64,000 nucleotides of DNA from Pandoraea apista (GTDB lineage Bacteria > Pseudomonadota > Gammaproteobacteria > Burkholderiales > Burkholderiaceae). Within the stretch, counting starts at the first letter, position 1, and every line of letters starts with the position of its first letter. The notes under the pieces were generated by a model, which made no database searches, was not told where the DNA came from, and saw only the letters and a list, made by a program, of their open reading frames with translations. The stretch lies in assembly GCF_001465595.2 (NCBI RefSeq), contig NZ_CP013481.2, positions 1,240,001-1,304,000 on the forward strand, in the 5' to 3' direction. Positions 46,689-56,477 of this stretch are shown piece by piece. The position numbers were made by a program, and so were the translations under genes.

Positions 46689-47339
46689 ATGAAGAACATT
46701 GTCATCCTGATTTCCGGTCGAGGCAGCAACATGCAAGCCATCGTCCGGGCCTGTACCGCAGAAGGCTGGCCGGCCCGCGTGGCCGCCATCATTGCCAATC
46801 GCCCCGAGGCCGAGGGGCTTGGGTTCGCGCAGGAAAACGGTATCGCCACCGCCGTGGTGCCCAGCCGTGGCAAGTCCCGCGAAGCATTCGATGCCGAACT
46901 CGCCGCCGAGATCGACCGTCACCAGCCCGATCTGGTAGTACTCGCCGGTTTCATGCGCATTCTTACCCCGGAATTCACCGAGCGATACGCCGGCCGGCTC
47001 ATCAACATCCATCCGTCGCTGCTGCCTGCTTTCCCAGGGCTGCAAACGCACGCCCGCGCACTGGAAGCCGGATGCAAGGTCGTAGGCGCCACGGTGCATT
47101 TCGTGACGGCCGAGCTGGATCACGGCCCGTACGTGCTGCAAGCCGCAGTGCCGGTGCGCCCGGGGGACACGCCCGAGACACTGGCCGAGCGCATTCTGCC
47201 GCTGGAACACGTTATTTATCCGCGCGCCGTGCGCTGGTTCGTGGAAGACCGTCTGGTCGTGGCCGATGGCCGCGTGACGGTGACTCCCGCGGCCGACGGC
47301 ACGCCCGATCCGCAATGGCTTTTTGGTGAGGACGCATGA
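46689..47339 (+). CDS. purN: Phosphoribosylglycinamide formyltransferase
   Basis: 216 residues. PurN transfers a formyl group from 10-formyl-THF to GAR in purine synthesis. Folate and catalytic motifs: ILISGRGSNMQAIV at the N-terminus, VLAGFMRILTPEFT (about residue 84), INIHPSLLPAFPGL (about residue 105, with Asn and His) and GATVHFVTAELDHGP (about residue 137, Asp). The stop overlaps the rsmB-like start by four bases (ATGA). Probably leaderless (see promoter entry). Confidence 0.96.
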   Translation: MKNIVILISGRGSNMQAIVRACTAEGWPARVAAIIANRPEAEGLGFAQENGIATAVVPSRGKSREAFDAELAAEIDRHQPDLVVLAGFMRILTPEFTERYAGRLINIHPSLLPAFPGLQTHARALEAGCKVVGATVHFVTAELDHGPYVLQAAVPVRPGDTPETLAERILPLEHVIYPRAVRWFVEDRLVVADGRVTVTPAADGTPDPQWLFGEDA

Positions 47340-48805
47340 GCACCCGCCCGACACAGCGCCGCGATGGCGCCAATCAAACCGGTCACCGCTCCGGCGGCCG
47401 ATCCACCGATAACCGCCAGCCGTCCAAGGGGGGGCAGCCGGGAGAGCGCCAGGAGCGCTACGTCCGGCCTGACCGCTACGACCGGTCCCGCAACGATCGC
47501 CGCCCGGAGGCCCCGCCCGCCGAGACGGCCCGCATGCGCGGCGAGCATCTGTCGCCGGCGCTCTTCGAACACACCCAACGCCTGCTGGGCAGTGTGCTGA
47601 CGTTCAGCGGCCCGGCCGACACGCTTGTTAGCACGTACTTCCGTGCCAACGCCAAGCTGGGCCACCGCGAGCGGGGTGTGCTGGCCGAGACGGTTTTCGC
47701 CATTCTGCGCCGCAAGCTCGAATTCGGTCAGCATGCCGGGAGCGGCTCCGGGCCGCTGGAACGCCGTCTGGCGCTACTCGGGCTGGCGTTCACGCGCGGT
47801 CTGGCGTCGGTGCAACTGGTGGCAACGCCCGATGAAGTCACATGGCTCGAACACGTCGGTCAGATCGATCCGGCAAGCCTGTCCGCACGCGTGCGCACCA
47901 ATTTGCCGGAATGGCTCTACGAGCGGCTGGCCGCGCGGTTCGATGGCGCCGAACTCGAGGCGCTCGCCGCCGCGCTGAATCAGCCCGCGCCGCTCGATTG
48001 CCGCGTGAACCTGATCAAGGCCAATCGCGACGATGTCCTCGCGAAGCTGCGCGAAGACGGTTTCTCGGCCGAAGCGACGCCGTTTGCGCCCAATGGCATT
48101 CGTCTGTCAGGCAAGCCGGCGCTGCAGAAGCACCCGTTGTTCATGTCGGGGGCCATCGAGGTGCAGGACGAGGGCAGTCAGTTGCTGTGCCAACTGGTCG
48201 CACCGCGCCGTGGCGAGATGATTGTCGACTTCTGCGCCGGGGCTGGCGGCAAGACGCTCGCGCTAGGGGCGCAAATGCGTTCCACGGGCCGCTTGTATGC
48301 GTTCGACATTTCGGAGAAGCGTCTGGCCAAGCTCAAGCCGCGTCTGGCGCGCAGTGGCCTGTCGAACGTCTATCCGGTAATGATCGACAGCGAGAACGAC
48401 AGCAAGATCAAGCGCCTCGCGGGCAAGATCGATCGCGTGCTGGTCGATGCACCGTGCAGCGGGCTTGGCACGCTTCGCCGCAATCCGGATCTGAAGTGGC
48501 GTCAGTCGCCGCAATCGGTTCAGGAACTCACGCAGAAGCAGGCGTCGATTCTCGCCAGCGCAGCCCGGCTGGTGAAGGTGGGCGGTCGTCTCGTGTACGC
48601 TACGTGCAGTCTGCTGACCGAAGAGAACAGTGCCATTGCCGAGGCGTTTGCGGCTGCGCATCCCGATTTCGTCCTGTTGCCGGCGAACGAGTTGCTTGCT
48701 GCGCAGAAGATCGACCTCGATACGGGCAAGTATCTCGAACTGCTGCCGAACCGCAATGCGACCGACGGCTTTTTTGCCGCCGTGTTCGAGCGTCGTCCGG
48801 CCTAA
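47336..48805 (+). CDS. RsmB/NOP-family RNA (cytosine-5) methyltransferase
   Basis: 489 residues. After a basic, disordered N-terminus rich in Arg, Gly, Pro (residues 1-65) comes an RsmB-like NusB/methyltransferase protein. SAM-binding is in VDFCAGAGGKTLALGAQM (about residue 302), with the two catalytic cysteines in VDAPCSGLGTLRRNPD (about residue 371) and VYATCSLLTEENS (about residue 425). The family methylates C5 of cytosine in rRNA or tRNA; RsmB acts on 16S C967, but the exact target here is inferred. Four-base overlap with purN. Confidence 0.92.
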   Translation: MSTRPTQRRDGANQTGHRSGGRSTDNRQPSKGGQPGERQERYVRPDRYDRSRNDRRPEAPPAETARMRGEHLSPALFEHTQRLLGSVLTFSGPADTLVSTYFRANAKLGHRERGVLAETVFAILRRKLEFGQHAGSGSGPLERRLALLGLAFTRGLASVQLVATPDEVTWLEHVGQIDPASLSARVRTNLPEWLYERLAARFDGAELEALAAALNQPAPLDCRVNLIKANRDDVLAKLREDGFSAEATPFAPNGIRLSGKPALQKHPLFMSGAIEVQDEGSQLLCQLVAPRRGEMIVDFCAGAGGKTLALGAQMRSTGRLYAFDISEKRLAKLKPRLARSGLSNVYPVMIDSENDSKIKRLAGKIDRVLVDAPCSGLGTLRRNPDLKWRQSPQSVQELTQKQASILASAARLVKVGGRLVYATCSLLTEENSAIAEAFAAAHPDFVLLPANELLAAQKIDLDTGKYLELLPNRNATDGFFAAVFERRPA

Positions 48806-48847
48806 GTCGATTCTGGGCGTCAGCTAACAACAAGAAGAGAGATAGCG

Positions 48848-50242
48848 ATGCAGGAAAGTCCGGCTTTCGCGAAGTTGGTGCGGGATGTCGTTCGCGACTT
48901 CGGCGACCCGCAGATCATCTGGCAGATTGTGGCGCTGGTGGCGGCGCTCGCCGTCGCCTTGGTGCTGCGGCGCTGGATGATCGGCCGGCTCGACCGTCAT
49001 TTCGAGCGTGTCGCGCCATCACGCCGGGCGGGCTCTTCGAGCCTGCGCCGCTCGTTCTTCCCCATGTTCGGCTGGATGTGCGTGGCACTCACGCGTGTGG
49101 TGCTTCAGGAGCACATGCGTGTTTCGCTGCTGCGGTTGGCCGAAGTGCCGCTATTCGGCACCGCGCTGATTTATCTGGCGTTCTACTTCGCGCGGCGGCT
49201 GTTTGCGTCGTCGCCGCAAGCCTACGGGCTGCTGAAAGTCTTCGAGCGCGTGTTCACGGCGTTTGCCTGGTTGTCGATGTTCGCCTACGTGCTGGGCGTG
49301 CACGACGATATCCTCAATTGGCTGGCCAGTGTGCGTTTTGCGGTCGGCTCGAGCCATCTCACGTTGCTGTCGATTCTCTCCGGCCTGCTCTGGGTCGGCG
49401 TGACGCTCGTGTTGGCGATGTGGGTCGGATCGCTGATCGAAGATCGGATCATGCGCACGACCACGCTCGACGGCAATCTGAAAGTCGTGATGTCGCGGCT
49501 GGTCAAGGGCGTGCTGACGCTGATTGCCGTGCTCGCGACGCTGTCGTTCGTCGGCATCGACATTACCGTACTCGGGGTGTTCGGCGGTGCGCTGGGCGTG
49601 GGGTTAGGTTTCGGCTTGCAGAAGATTGCATCGAATCTTGTCTCGGGCTTCATTATCTTGCTCGACCGTTCGGTGCGCATCGGCGACCTGATTACGATCA
49701 GCCCGTATCACGGCACCGTTTCACAGATCAACACACGTTATACGGTCGTTCGTGGGCTGGACGGCGTGGAAGCGCTGGTGCCGAATGAGCAACTCGTGAC
49801 GAATGTGGTGCAGAACCACTCGTTCACCGAGACGCGCGGGCGGGCCAAAGTGAATGTTCAGGTGGCCTATAGCGCCGACGTGGAGTTGGCGATGTCGCTG
49901 ATGCTCAAAGCGGCAGAGGACATTCCCCGGGTGTTGACGGACCCGGCACCGTCAGCCTTGCTGCTCAACTTCGGTGCCGATGGGATGGATCTCGAAATGG
50001 GTTTTTGGGTGCAAGATCCGGCCCAAGGCAGCGGGGCTATCCGATCAGCGATAAATATGCGGATTTGGCGCAGTTTTCGCGAACATGGTATTGAAATTCC
50101 GTATGCACAGCGCGAAATACGCATTCTGAATGATTGGGCTGACGGCGTCCCCGTCGCAAGCGTTGATCGTCCTGATTTGCCGGCGGAAACCCCGAAACCC
50201 CCGCTACCACAGGCAGAAGACAGTGAGAAGAAGCCTTCGTAG
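48848..50242 (+). CDS. MscS-family mechanosensitive channel protein
   Basis: 464 residues. Several N-terminal membrane spans (about residues 25-260) precede the MscS domain. The pore helix is visible as VFGGALGVGLGFGLQKIASN (about residues 240-260, glycine/alanine repeats), followed by the beta domain (SGFIILLDRSVRIGDLITI). The family opens under membrane tension and releases solutes in hypo-osmotic shock. The long N-terminal part resembles YjeP/MscM- or YbdG-like channels more than short MscS. It starts 42 bases after the rsmB-like gene and may be co-transcribed. Confidence 0.9.
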   Translation: MQESPAFAKLVRDVVRDFGDPQIIWQIVALVAALAVALVLRRWMIGRLDRHFERVAPSRRAGSSSLRRSFFPMFGWMCVALTRVVLQEHMRVSLLRLAEVPLFGTALIYLAFYFARRLFASSPQAYGLLKVFERVFTAFAWLSMFAYVLGVHDDILNWLASVRFAVGSSHLTLLSILSGLLWVGVTLVLAMWVGSLIEDRIMRTTTLDGNLKVVMSRLVKGVLTLIAVLATLSFVGIDITVLGVFGGALGVGLGFGLQKIASNLVSGFIILLDRSVRIGDLITISPYHGTVSQINTRYTVVRGLDGVEALVPNEQLVTNVVQNHSFTETRGRAKVNVQVAYSADVELAMSLMLKAAEDIPRVLTDPAPSALLLNFGADGMDLEMGFWVQDPAQGSGAIRSAINMRIWRSFREHGIEIPYAQREIRILNDWADGVPVASVDRPDLPAETPKPPLPQAEDSEKKPS

Positions 50243-50546
50243 ACCGTTTTGCCCAGTGCTGAGGGTTGACCTGCGACAAAATGCGTGGCGGACAGGCGAC
50301 ACACGGGCGACAGTCCGTCAGGTAAAATGCTGGGCAAACCAATAACAAACCGACGTTCACCGGCACGTTTTCCGCCTATCTCGCCCCGGCATTCAGCAAC
50401 TTGCCGATCTCCAGCGAATCCAAGCGTCAAGCGAGCGTAAGAACGAGACCTGACGCGACGGCTATCGATGCCGCATCGGCCCGACAAGACAAGACACGGC
50501 AGTGTTGCCGTGATTGCTACCGTATTGATTAGTTTGGAGTGATATT
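50243..50546. other. Gap before the desaturase gene
   Basis: 304 bases. It holds a TAAAAT -10 candidate (50323-50328) and a nine-base inverted repeat TTTGCCCAG (50248-50256) / CTGGGCAAA (50330-50338). No RNA gene seen. GGAG at 50536-50539 is the ribosome site of the next gene. Confidence 0.45.
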
Positions 50547-51743
50547 TTGCTGGACAGTCTCCTTGGATTTATCTCTAACGGCCTGCTCGACTGGAGCGGC
50601 TGGGAGATCACGTTGTTCACGCTGGCCGTCACCCATGTGACGATTGCCGCCGTTACGATCTACCTGCACCGTTGCCAGGCGCACCGCGCCCTCGACGTGC
50701 ACCCGATCGTTGCCCATTTTTTCCGTTTCTGGCTGTGGATGACCACGGGCATGGTCACCAGCGAGTGGGCTGCCATCCACCGCAAGCACCACGCCAAGTG
50801 CGAAACGCCGGAAGATCCGCATAGCCCGCAAACGCGCGGTTTGTGGAAGGTGCTCGCCGAGGGCGCCGAGCTGTATCGCGCCGAAGCGAAGAACGAAGAA
50901 ACGATTCGCAAGTTCAGCCACGGCACGCCGAACGACTGGCTCGAGAATCACGTCTATCGCCGTTACCCGATTCTGGGCGTGAGCTTGATGATGATCATCG
51001 ATATCGCGCTGTTTGGCGCTATCGGGCTGACCGTCTGGGCCGTGCAGATGGTGTGGATTCCGTTTTGGGCTGCAGGGGTCGTCAACGGTCTGGGCCACTA
51101 CTGGGGTTACCGCAACTTCAACTGCGCAGACGCGTCAACGAACCTGCTGCCGTGGGGCATCATCATCGGTGGTGAAGAGTTGCACAACAATCACCACACC
51201 TACGCTACGTCGGCCAAGCTGTCGAACAAGTGGTACGAGTTCGATATCGGCTGGATGTACATTCGTTTGTTGTCGATGGCGGGGCTGGCCAAGGTGAAGA
51301 AGATCGCGCCGACGCCGAAGCTTGCGAAGAACAAGGCCGCTTGCGACGAGGACACATTGCAGGCCGTGCTCTCGAACCGTTATGAAGTCATGGAGCGTTA
51401 CGCCAAGACCTTCAAGCGTGCATATGGTCAGGAGCTGGCGCGCTTCAAGGATAAGCGTCAGCATGGTGAGTATCAGTTGTTCCGTGGCGCGCGCAAGTGG
51501 CTGCATCACGACGAAGCCTCGCTGCAAGAGCCGCAAAAGCAACAACTGGGCGAGATTTTTGCGCACAGCAATGCGGTGAAGACATACTACGAACTGCGTC
51601 GCGAACTGGCCGGTATCTGGGAGCGTTCGAACGCCTCGCGCGAGCAGCTTCTGAGCCAGTTGCAGAACTGGTGCCACCGTGCGGAGCAAAGCGGCATTCA
51701 CGCGTTGCAGGAATTCGCTTCGCGTTTGCGCCGCTACGCGTGA
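50547..51743 (+). CDS. Acyl-lipid/acyl-CoA delta-9-type fatty-acid desaturase
   Basis: 398 residues from a TTG start at 50547, supported by GGAG seven bases upstream. Four membrane helices and the three histidine boxes of the family: HRCQAH (about residue 42), HRKHH (about residue 77) and HNNHH (about residue 212). These bind the di-iron centre; the enzyme introduces a double bond in membrane fatty acids. The C-terminal 130 residues are charged and helical, longer than in the short desaturases, and of unknown role. Position of unsaturation is inferred. Confidence 0.9.
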   Translation: MLDSLLGFISNGLLDWSGWEITLFTLAVTHVTIAAVTIYLHRCQAHRALDVHPIVAHFFRFWLWMTTGMVTSEWAAIHRKHHAKCETPEDPHSPQTRGLWKVLAEGAELYRAEAKNEETIRKFSHGTPNDWLENHVYRRYPILGVSLMMIIDIALFGAIGLTVWAVQMVWIPFWAAGVVNGLGHYWGYRNFNCADASTNLLPWGIIIGGEELHNNHHTYATSAKLSNKWYEFDIGWMYIRLLSMAGLAKVKKIAPTPKLAKNKAACDEDTLQAVLSNRYEVMERYAKTFKRAYGQELARFKDKRQHGEYQLFRGARKWLHHDEASLQEPQKQQLGEIFAHSNAVKTYYELRRELAGIWERSNASREQLLSQLQNWCHRAEQSGIHALQEFASRLRRYA

Positions 51744-51781
51744 ACGGGCTAAGCCGGAAATCCGTTTTTGACGCATAATCG

Positions 51782-51804
51782 AAACCCCGCCACGGCGGGG
51801 TTTT
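51782..51804 (+). terminator. Terminator after the desaturase gene
   Basis: AAACCCCGCC-AC-GGCGGGGTTTT, perfect stem with T-run, just before nadA. Confidence 0.9.
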
Positions 51805-51838
51805 GTCATTCCCAGGCCTACCCACGGGCCAAGCGAAA

Positions 51839-52972
51839 ATGAATGCCTCACTCAAATCCGTAGAATTCGAGCGCCCCGCACCCAGCGGCGCCACGTGCGT
51901 TGCCCATGCCTGGGCGCGTGTCCCGGATGCGCCGTCGCCGGAGGAGCGAACCGAGCTCAAGGCCCGGATCAAGCGTCTGCTCGTGGAGCAGAACGCCGTG
52001 CTGGTGGCCCATTATTACGTCGACGCCGATTTACAAGACCTCGCCGAAGAGACTGGCGGCTGCGTGGCCGACTCTCTGGAAATGGCGCGTTTCGGTCGCG
52101 ATCACTCGGCCAAGACGCTCGTGGTGGCCGGTGTGCGCTTCATGGGCGAGACCTCGAAGATTCTCAGTCCCGAAAAACGCATTTTGATGCCGGATCTTGA
52201 CGCGACCTGTTCGCTCGATCTGGGCTGCCCCGCCGACGAATTCGCCGCATTCTGCGATGCGCACCCCGACCGGACGGTCGTCGTCTACGCGAATACGAGT
52301 GCCGCAGTGAAGGCCCGCGCCGATTGGATGGTCACTTCGTCCATCGGGCTCGAAATCGTGGCTCATCTGCATGCGCAGGGGAAGAAAATTCTCTGGGCGC
52401 CGGATCGCCATCTGGGCAGTTACGTCCAGAAACAGACGGGCGCCGATATGTTGCTGTGGCAAGGCGCTTGCCTGGTGCACGACGAATTCAAGGGCACTGA
52501 GCTAGCGTTGCTGCGCCGCGAGTTTCCGAATGCCAAGGTGCTGGTGCACCCAGAGTCGCCCGCTTCCGTCGTGGAGCAAGCGGATGTGGTCGGTTCGACG
52601 TCGCAGATGATTGCGGCCGCGCAGACGATGGACGCCACCGAGTTCATTGTTGCCACGGACAACGGCATTCTGCACAAGATGCGCGCCGCTGCGCCGGGCA
52701 AGCGTTTCATTGAAGCGCCAACGGCTGGCAACAGCGCCACGTGCAAGAGCTGCGCGCATTGCCCGTGGATGGCGATGAACAGCCTTCAGAATCTGGCGGA
52801 CGTGCTGGCGTCGGAGCGTAATGAAATTCATGTCGATGCAGAGATCGGCCGTCGTGCCCACACCTGCATCGACCGTATGCTGAAGTTCGCTGAAGCGCGC
52901 AAGCAGAACGTGCGCGCCAGCGGTGATTTCGCGCGCGACGGCGCGCTGTTTGCCGGTGTAGGTCCCGCATAA
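51839..52972 (+). CDS. nadA: Quinolinate synthase A
   Basis: 377 residues from ATG 51839. NadA is a [4Fe-4S] enzyme that condenses iminoaspartate with dihydroxyacetone phosphate to quinolinate. Cluster-ligand region cysteines are in [15 protein letters not shown] (about residue 120), GACLVHDEF (about residue 210) and [10 protein letters not shown] (about residue 300). [18 protein letters not shown] at the N-terminus and [12 protein letters not shown] are conserved. The stop shares a base with the nadC start (TAATG). Long NadA form typical of betaproteobacteria. Confidence 0.96.
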   Translation: MNASLKSVEFERPAPSGATCVAHAWARVPDAPSPEERTELKARIKRLLVEQNAVLVAHYYVDADLQDLAEETGGCVADSLEMARFGRDHSAKTLVVAGVRFMGETSKILSPEKRILMPDLDATCSLDLGCPADEFAAFCDAHPDRTVVVYANTSAAVKARADWMVTSSIGLEIVAHLHAQGKKILWAPDRHLGSYVQKQTGADMLLWQGACLVHDEFKGTELALLRREFPNAKVLVHPESPASVVEQADVVGSTSQMIAAAQTMDATEFIVATDNGILHKMRAAAPGKRFIEAPTAGNSATCKSCAHCPWMAMNSLQNLADVLASERNEIHVDAEIGRRAHTCIDRMLKFAEARKQNVRASGDFARDGALFAGVGPA

Positions 52973-53874
52973 TGACGCAACCCAAAACACTGAGCACCGA
53001 CGAGGCGCTCTCCCCGGATTTCGCCGCGTTCGGTGAACCGCTCGAAGCGGCGCTCTCGCGCAACGTGCGTGATGCGCTCGCCGAAGACATCGGCAGCGGT
53101 GATCTGACTGGCCTTCTCGTGCCGTCCGACGAAATGGCGCATGCACGCATCATCGTGCGTGAATCGGCGGTGCTGTGCGGTGTGCGCTGGTTCGAGCGCT
53201 GCATGAAGGGCGTGAGTGCGGAAGTCCGTGTGCAATGGCACTACCGCGAAGGTGACCGCATGTCGCCCGATTCGGCCGTATGCGATATCTACGGGCCGGC
53301 GCGCGCGTTGTTGACAGGCGAGCGCACGTCGATGAACTTCCTCCAGTTGCTCTCCGGTGTGGCGACGGCGGTGCGCCGCTATGCCGATATCGTTGAGGGG
53401 ACGAAGGCGCGCGTGCTCGATACCCGCAAGACGCTGCCGGGACTGCGTCTCGCGCAGAAGTTCGCGGTCCGTGTGGGCGGTGGGGCGAACCAACGCCTTG
53501 CGCTCTACGACGGCATTCTCATCAAGGAAAATCACATCGCTGCCGCCGGAGGCATTCGTCAGGTGCTGGCGAACGCCGACCGTCTCTCGGAGGGTGCACC
53601 GGTGCAGATCGAGGTGGAGTCGCTGGAGGAACTGGAAACGGCGCTTGAGTGCGGCGCGACGTCGATTTTGCTCGATAACTTCACGTTGGAAATGATGCGT
53701 GAAGCAGCCCGCGTTGCCGATGGCCGGGCTGTGCTGGAGGCGTCGGGCGGCATCAATCTGGAAACGCTGCGTGCGATTGCCGAGACGGGTGTTGACCGGA
53801 TTTCCGTGGGCGGACTCACCAAGGACGTTCGTGCCACTGATTTCTCCATGCGGATTCTGGAGACGGTCGGCTAA
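52972..53874 (+). CDS. nadC: Nicotinate-nucleotide pyrophosphorylase (carboxylating)
   Basis: 300 residues. NadC converts quinolinate and PRPP to nicotinate mononucleotide. The PRPP-site residues are in VLDTRKTLPGLR (about residue 146), KFAVRVGGGANQRLALYDG (about residues 163-181) and ILIKENHI (about residue 184); the C-terminal barrel ends with ISVGGLTKDVRATDFSMRI. Translationally coupled to nadA. Followed by a terminator; nadB faces it on the other strand. Confidence 0.96.
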   Translation: MTQPKTLSTDEALSPDFAAFGEPLEAALSRNVRDALAEDIGSGDLTGLLVPSDEMAHARIIVRESAVLCGVRWFERCMKGVSAEVRVQWHYREGDRMSPDSAVCDIYGPARALLTGERTSMNFLQLLSGVATAVRRYADIVEGTKARVLDTRKTLPGLRLAQKFAVRVGGGANQRLALYDGILIKENHIAAAGGIRQVLANADRLSEGAPVQIEVESLEELETALECGATSILLDNFTLEMMREAARVADGRAVLEASGGINLETLRAIAETGVDRISVGGLTKDVRATDFSMRILETVG

Positions 53875-53910
53875 GCGAAGCGATTCGTTCACGCCGGTGA
53901 GCAGAAAATC

Positions 53911-53940
53911 AAAGGCCGCGGGGTAAAGCCCGCGGCCTTT
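53911..53940 (+). terminator. nadC terminator
   Basis: AAAGGCCGCGGG, loop GTAAAG, CCCGCGGCCTTT: perfect 12-base stem followed by TTTG. May also serve nadB on minus. Confidence 0.88.
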
Positions 53941-53990
53941 TGTTTGCCTGAGTGATGTGCCGCCGGCGCCGGATTGCCGGCGATCGGAGA

Positions 53991-55595
53991 TTAGCGAACG
54001 CGTCGCGGCAATGCGGGCGACAGCACTGTCGGCAGTGCCTTCGGCAGGGTGTCCGGAAAGTCTCGTGAGAAGTGCAGCCCTCGGCTCTCATGACGATCCA
54101 GCGCGCTGTCGACGATCAGCGACGCTACGTCGACGAGATTTCGTAACTCGAGCAAGTCGCGGCTTACGCGGAAATTTGCGTAGTACTCGGCGATTTCTTC
54201 GCGCAGCAGGGCAATTCGATGCTGGGCACGCTCGAGCCGCTTGGTCGTACGCACAATGCCGACGTAATTCCACATCATGCGGCGCAATTCGTCCCAGTTA
54301 TGCGCGACCACGACTTCCTCATCGGCGTCCGAGACGCGACTCTCGTCCCATGCGGGAACGTCGGTGGCGCCGGGATGCGCCGACTCGCCGTGCTGAATAT
54401 CCTCCGCAGCGGCTTTGCCAAGCACGAGGCATTCGAGCAACGAATTGCTGGCAAGCCGGTTGGCGCCATGCAGACCGGTATAGGTGGCTTCGCCCACCGC
54501 GTAGAGTCCGGGCAAGTCGGTGCGGCCATGCATATCGGTGACGATGCCACCGCACGTATAGTGCGCAGCCGGCACGACCGGGATCGGCTGCTTCGTGATG
54601 TCGATGCCCAGTTCGGCGCAGCGCGCCAGAATCGTAGGGAAATGCTCCCGCAGGAATTCAGGGCTTTGATGACTGATGTCGAGATACACACAGTCCAGGC
54701 CGTGCTTTTTCATCTCGAAGTCGATGGCGCGGGCGACGATGTCGCGCGGTGCCAATTCGGCGCGCGGGTCGTGTTGCAGCATGAAGCGCGTGCCATCCGG
54801 CAACACCAGACGTCCCCCTTCGCCGCGCACGGCTTCCGTAATCAGGAAGGATTTGGCATACGGGTGATAGAGGCAGGTCGGGTGAAACTGTATGAACTCC
54901 ATGTTCGCGATACGGCAGCCGGCGCGCCATGCCATGGCGATTCCGTCGCCAGTCGCGGTGTCGGGGTTCGTGGTGTACAGATAGACTTTGCCCGCGCCAC
55001 CGGTGGCCAGCACAGTATGCCGGGCCGTCATGGCGTGGACTTCGCCGGTGCCGAGATCCTGAACATACAGCCCTTGGCAATGACGTCCGGCAGTCGGCGC
55101 GGCGTCGGCACGATCCGAGGTGATCAGGTCGACCGCAAAATGATTCTCGAAGAGCGTGATGTTCGGGTGCTGGCGAACGCGCTCGGTGAGCGTGGCGATC
55201 ACGGCGTGTCCGGTGGCGTCGGCCGCGTGGATGATACGCCGGTGGCTGTGACCGCCTTCGCGCGTCAGATGGAAGCCGAGTTCGGCGGCGTCGTCACGCG
55301 TGAACGGCACGCCTTGCGCAATGAGCCACTCGATGGCTTCACGGCTGTGTTCGACGATGAATCGCGTGGCCGCTTCGTCGCACAGGCCTGCGCCGGCAAT
55401 GAGCGTGTCGGCAACATGCTCGTCGACGCTGTCGGTCGAGTCGAGTACGGCGGCGATGCCGCCTTGCGCCCAGTCGCTTGCGCCTTCTGGCATTGGACGT
55501 TTGGCGACCAGTGCCACCCGGCAGGTACTGGCCAGATGCAGGGCAACCGATTGGCCGGCTAGCCCGCTGCCGACAATGACGACATCGAAATTCAT
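53991..55595 (-). CDS. nadB: L-aspartate oxidase
   Basis: 534 residues, FAD enzyme that oxidises aspartate to iminoaspartate, the first step of NAD synthesis. The dinucleotide fold is [19 protein letters not shown] at the N-terminus. Substrate-side motifs are [29 protein letters not shown] (about residue 115), [15 protein letters not shown] (about residue 195), QFHPTCLY (about residue 240) and the C-terminal [22 protein letters not shown] (about residue 375). Convergent with nadA-nadC, so the whole pathway to NaMN is present in one place. Confidence 0.96.
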   Translation of the reverse strand: MNFDVVIVGSGLAGQSVALHLASTCRVALVAKRPMPEGASDWAQGGIAAVLDSTDSVDEHVADTLIAGAGLCDEAATRFIVEHSREAIEWLIAQGVPFTRDDAAELGFHLTREGGHSHRRIIHAADATGHAVIATLTERVRQHPNITLFENHFAVDLITSDRADAAPTAGRHCQGLYVQDLGTGEVHAMTARHTVLATGGAGKVYLYTTNPDTATGDGIAMAWRAGCRIANMEFIQFHPTCLYHPYAKSFLITEAVRGEGGRLVLPDGTRFMLQHDPRAELAPRDIVARAIDFEMKKHGLDCVYLDISHQSPEFLREHFPTILARCAELGIDITKQPIPVVPAAHYTCGGIVTDMHGRTDLPGLYAVGEATYTGLHGANRLASNSLLECLVLGKAAAEDIQHGESAHPGATDVPAWDESRVSDADEEVVVAHNWDELRRMMWNYVGIVRTTKRLERAQHRIALLREEIAEYYANFRVSRDLLELRNLVDVASLIVDSALDRHESRGLHFSRDFPDTLPKALPTVLSPALPRRVR

Positions 55596-55774
55596 GATAC
55601 GCGCTGTCTCTGGAATCGCCTCGCAAGGTGGACGCGATTCTTGTTATGGAGGTGAGCCAGTATAGCGAGTCAATACGCGCGTGACACACGACCCTATGCG
55701 CACTTCGATGAAATTGTGTCTTGCGTGACTACGCATAGCGTAGCGCCGCAGATTTCGGGACGCCCAAATGAAAA

Positions 55775-55793
55775 ACCCCGCCATTGGCGGGGT
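55775..55793 (-). terminator. Terminator after rpmG
   Basis: ACCCCGCC, loop ATT, GGCGGGGT; on minus the stem is followed by a T-run (plus A-run at 55771-55775). Confidence 0.9.
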
Positions 55794-55835
55794 ATCGAAC
55801 GCAGCAGCGGACTGCTACGAGAAAACCTGTTGATC

Positions 55836-56003
55836 TTATTTGATCTTGGTTTCCTTGTAGGGCACGTGCTTACGAGCCACCGGATCGAACTTGCTGATTT
55901 CCATCTTTTCCGGATGGGTACGCTTGTTCTTGGTGGTCGTATAGAAATGACCCGTACCTGCGGTCGATTCCAGCTTGATCTTGTCGCGAGCGCCTTTTGC
56001 CAT
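55836..56003 (-). CDS. rpmG: Large ribosomal subunit protein bL33
   Basis: 55 residues, too short for some gene finders. Starts [20 protein letters not shown] and ends [10 protein letters not shown], typical of proteobacterial L33 without the zinc cysteines. L33 lies near the tRNA E site. AGGAG precedes the ATG. It follows rpmB with 15 bases between; the pair is a conserved operon. The intrinsic terminator at 55775-55793 ends the transcript. Confidence 0.95.
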   Translation of the reverse strand: MAKGARDKIKLESTAGTGHFYTTTKNKRTHPEKMEISKFDPVARKHVPYKETKIK

Positions 56004-56018
56004 GATGAGCTCCTAAAC

Positions 56019-56252
56019 TTAGACTGCGTTACGCGAACGCAGATCTGCCAGAACGGCATCGATACCGTTCTTGTCGATCAGGCGCAGGCCAGCTCGCGAA
56101 ATACGAAGACGAACAAAGCGGTTTTCACTTTCAACCCAGAACCGGCGATTTTGCAAGTTCGGGAGAAAACGGCGCTTGGTTTTGTTGTTGGCGTGGGAAA
56201 CGTTGTTGCCGACCATCGGCGCTTTCCCGGTCACTTGACATACGCGTGCCAT
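56019..56252 (-). CDS. rpmB: Large ribosomal subunit protein bL28
   Basis: 77 residues beginning [20 protein letters not shown], followed by [20 protein letters not shown], the typical L28 start, and ending in [13 protein letters not shown]28 is a small basic 50S protein. Length is normal. First gene of the rpmB-rpmG pair; AGGAG lies before the ATG at 56252. A low-GC stretch up to radC likely contains the promoter. Confidence 0.96.
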   Translation of the reverse strand: MARVCQVTGKAPMVGNNVSHANNKTKRRFLPNLQNRRFWVESENRFVRLRISRAGLRLIDKNGIDAVLADLRSRNAV

Positions 56253-56477
56253 GAAGCACTCCTAACCCAGAATTCTGTGTAAAAAAAGGTGAGTCGAAAA
56301 GACAGACCGCGATGATACCACAAAAATCCCAGACAAATCAATCGCTTTAGTGATTAGGATGCGAGTCCCTGGCGGGAAACGTCTGTCGGAGATTCGGGGA
56401 AGGGACGGATTATAGCGCAAGCAATACGCGAACGCGACCCGAACGCCGAAATCTTGGGCAAATGTTGTTGTAAGCCA

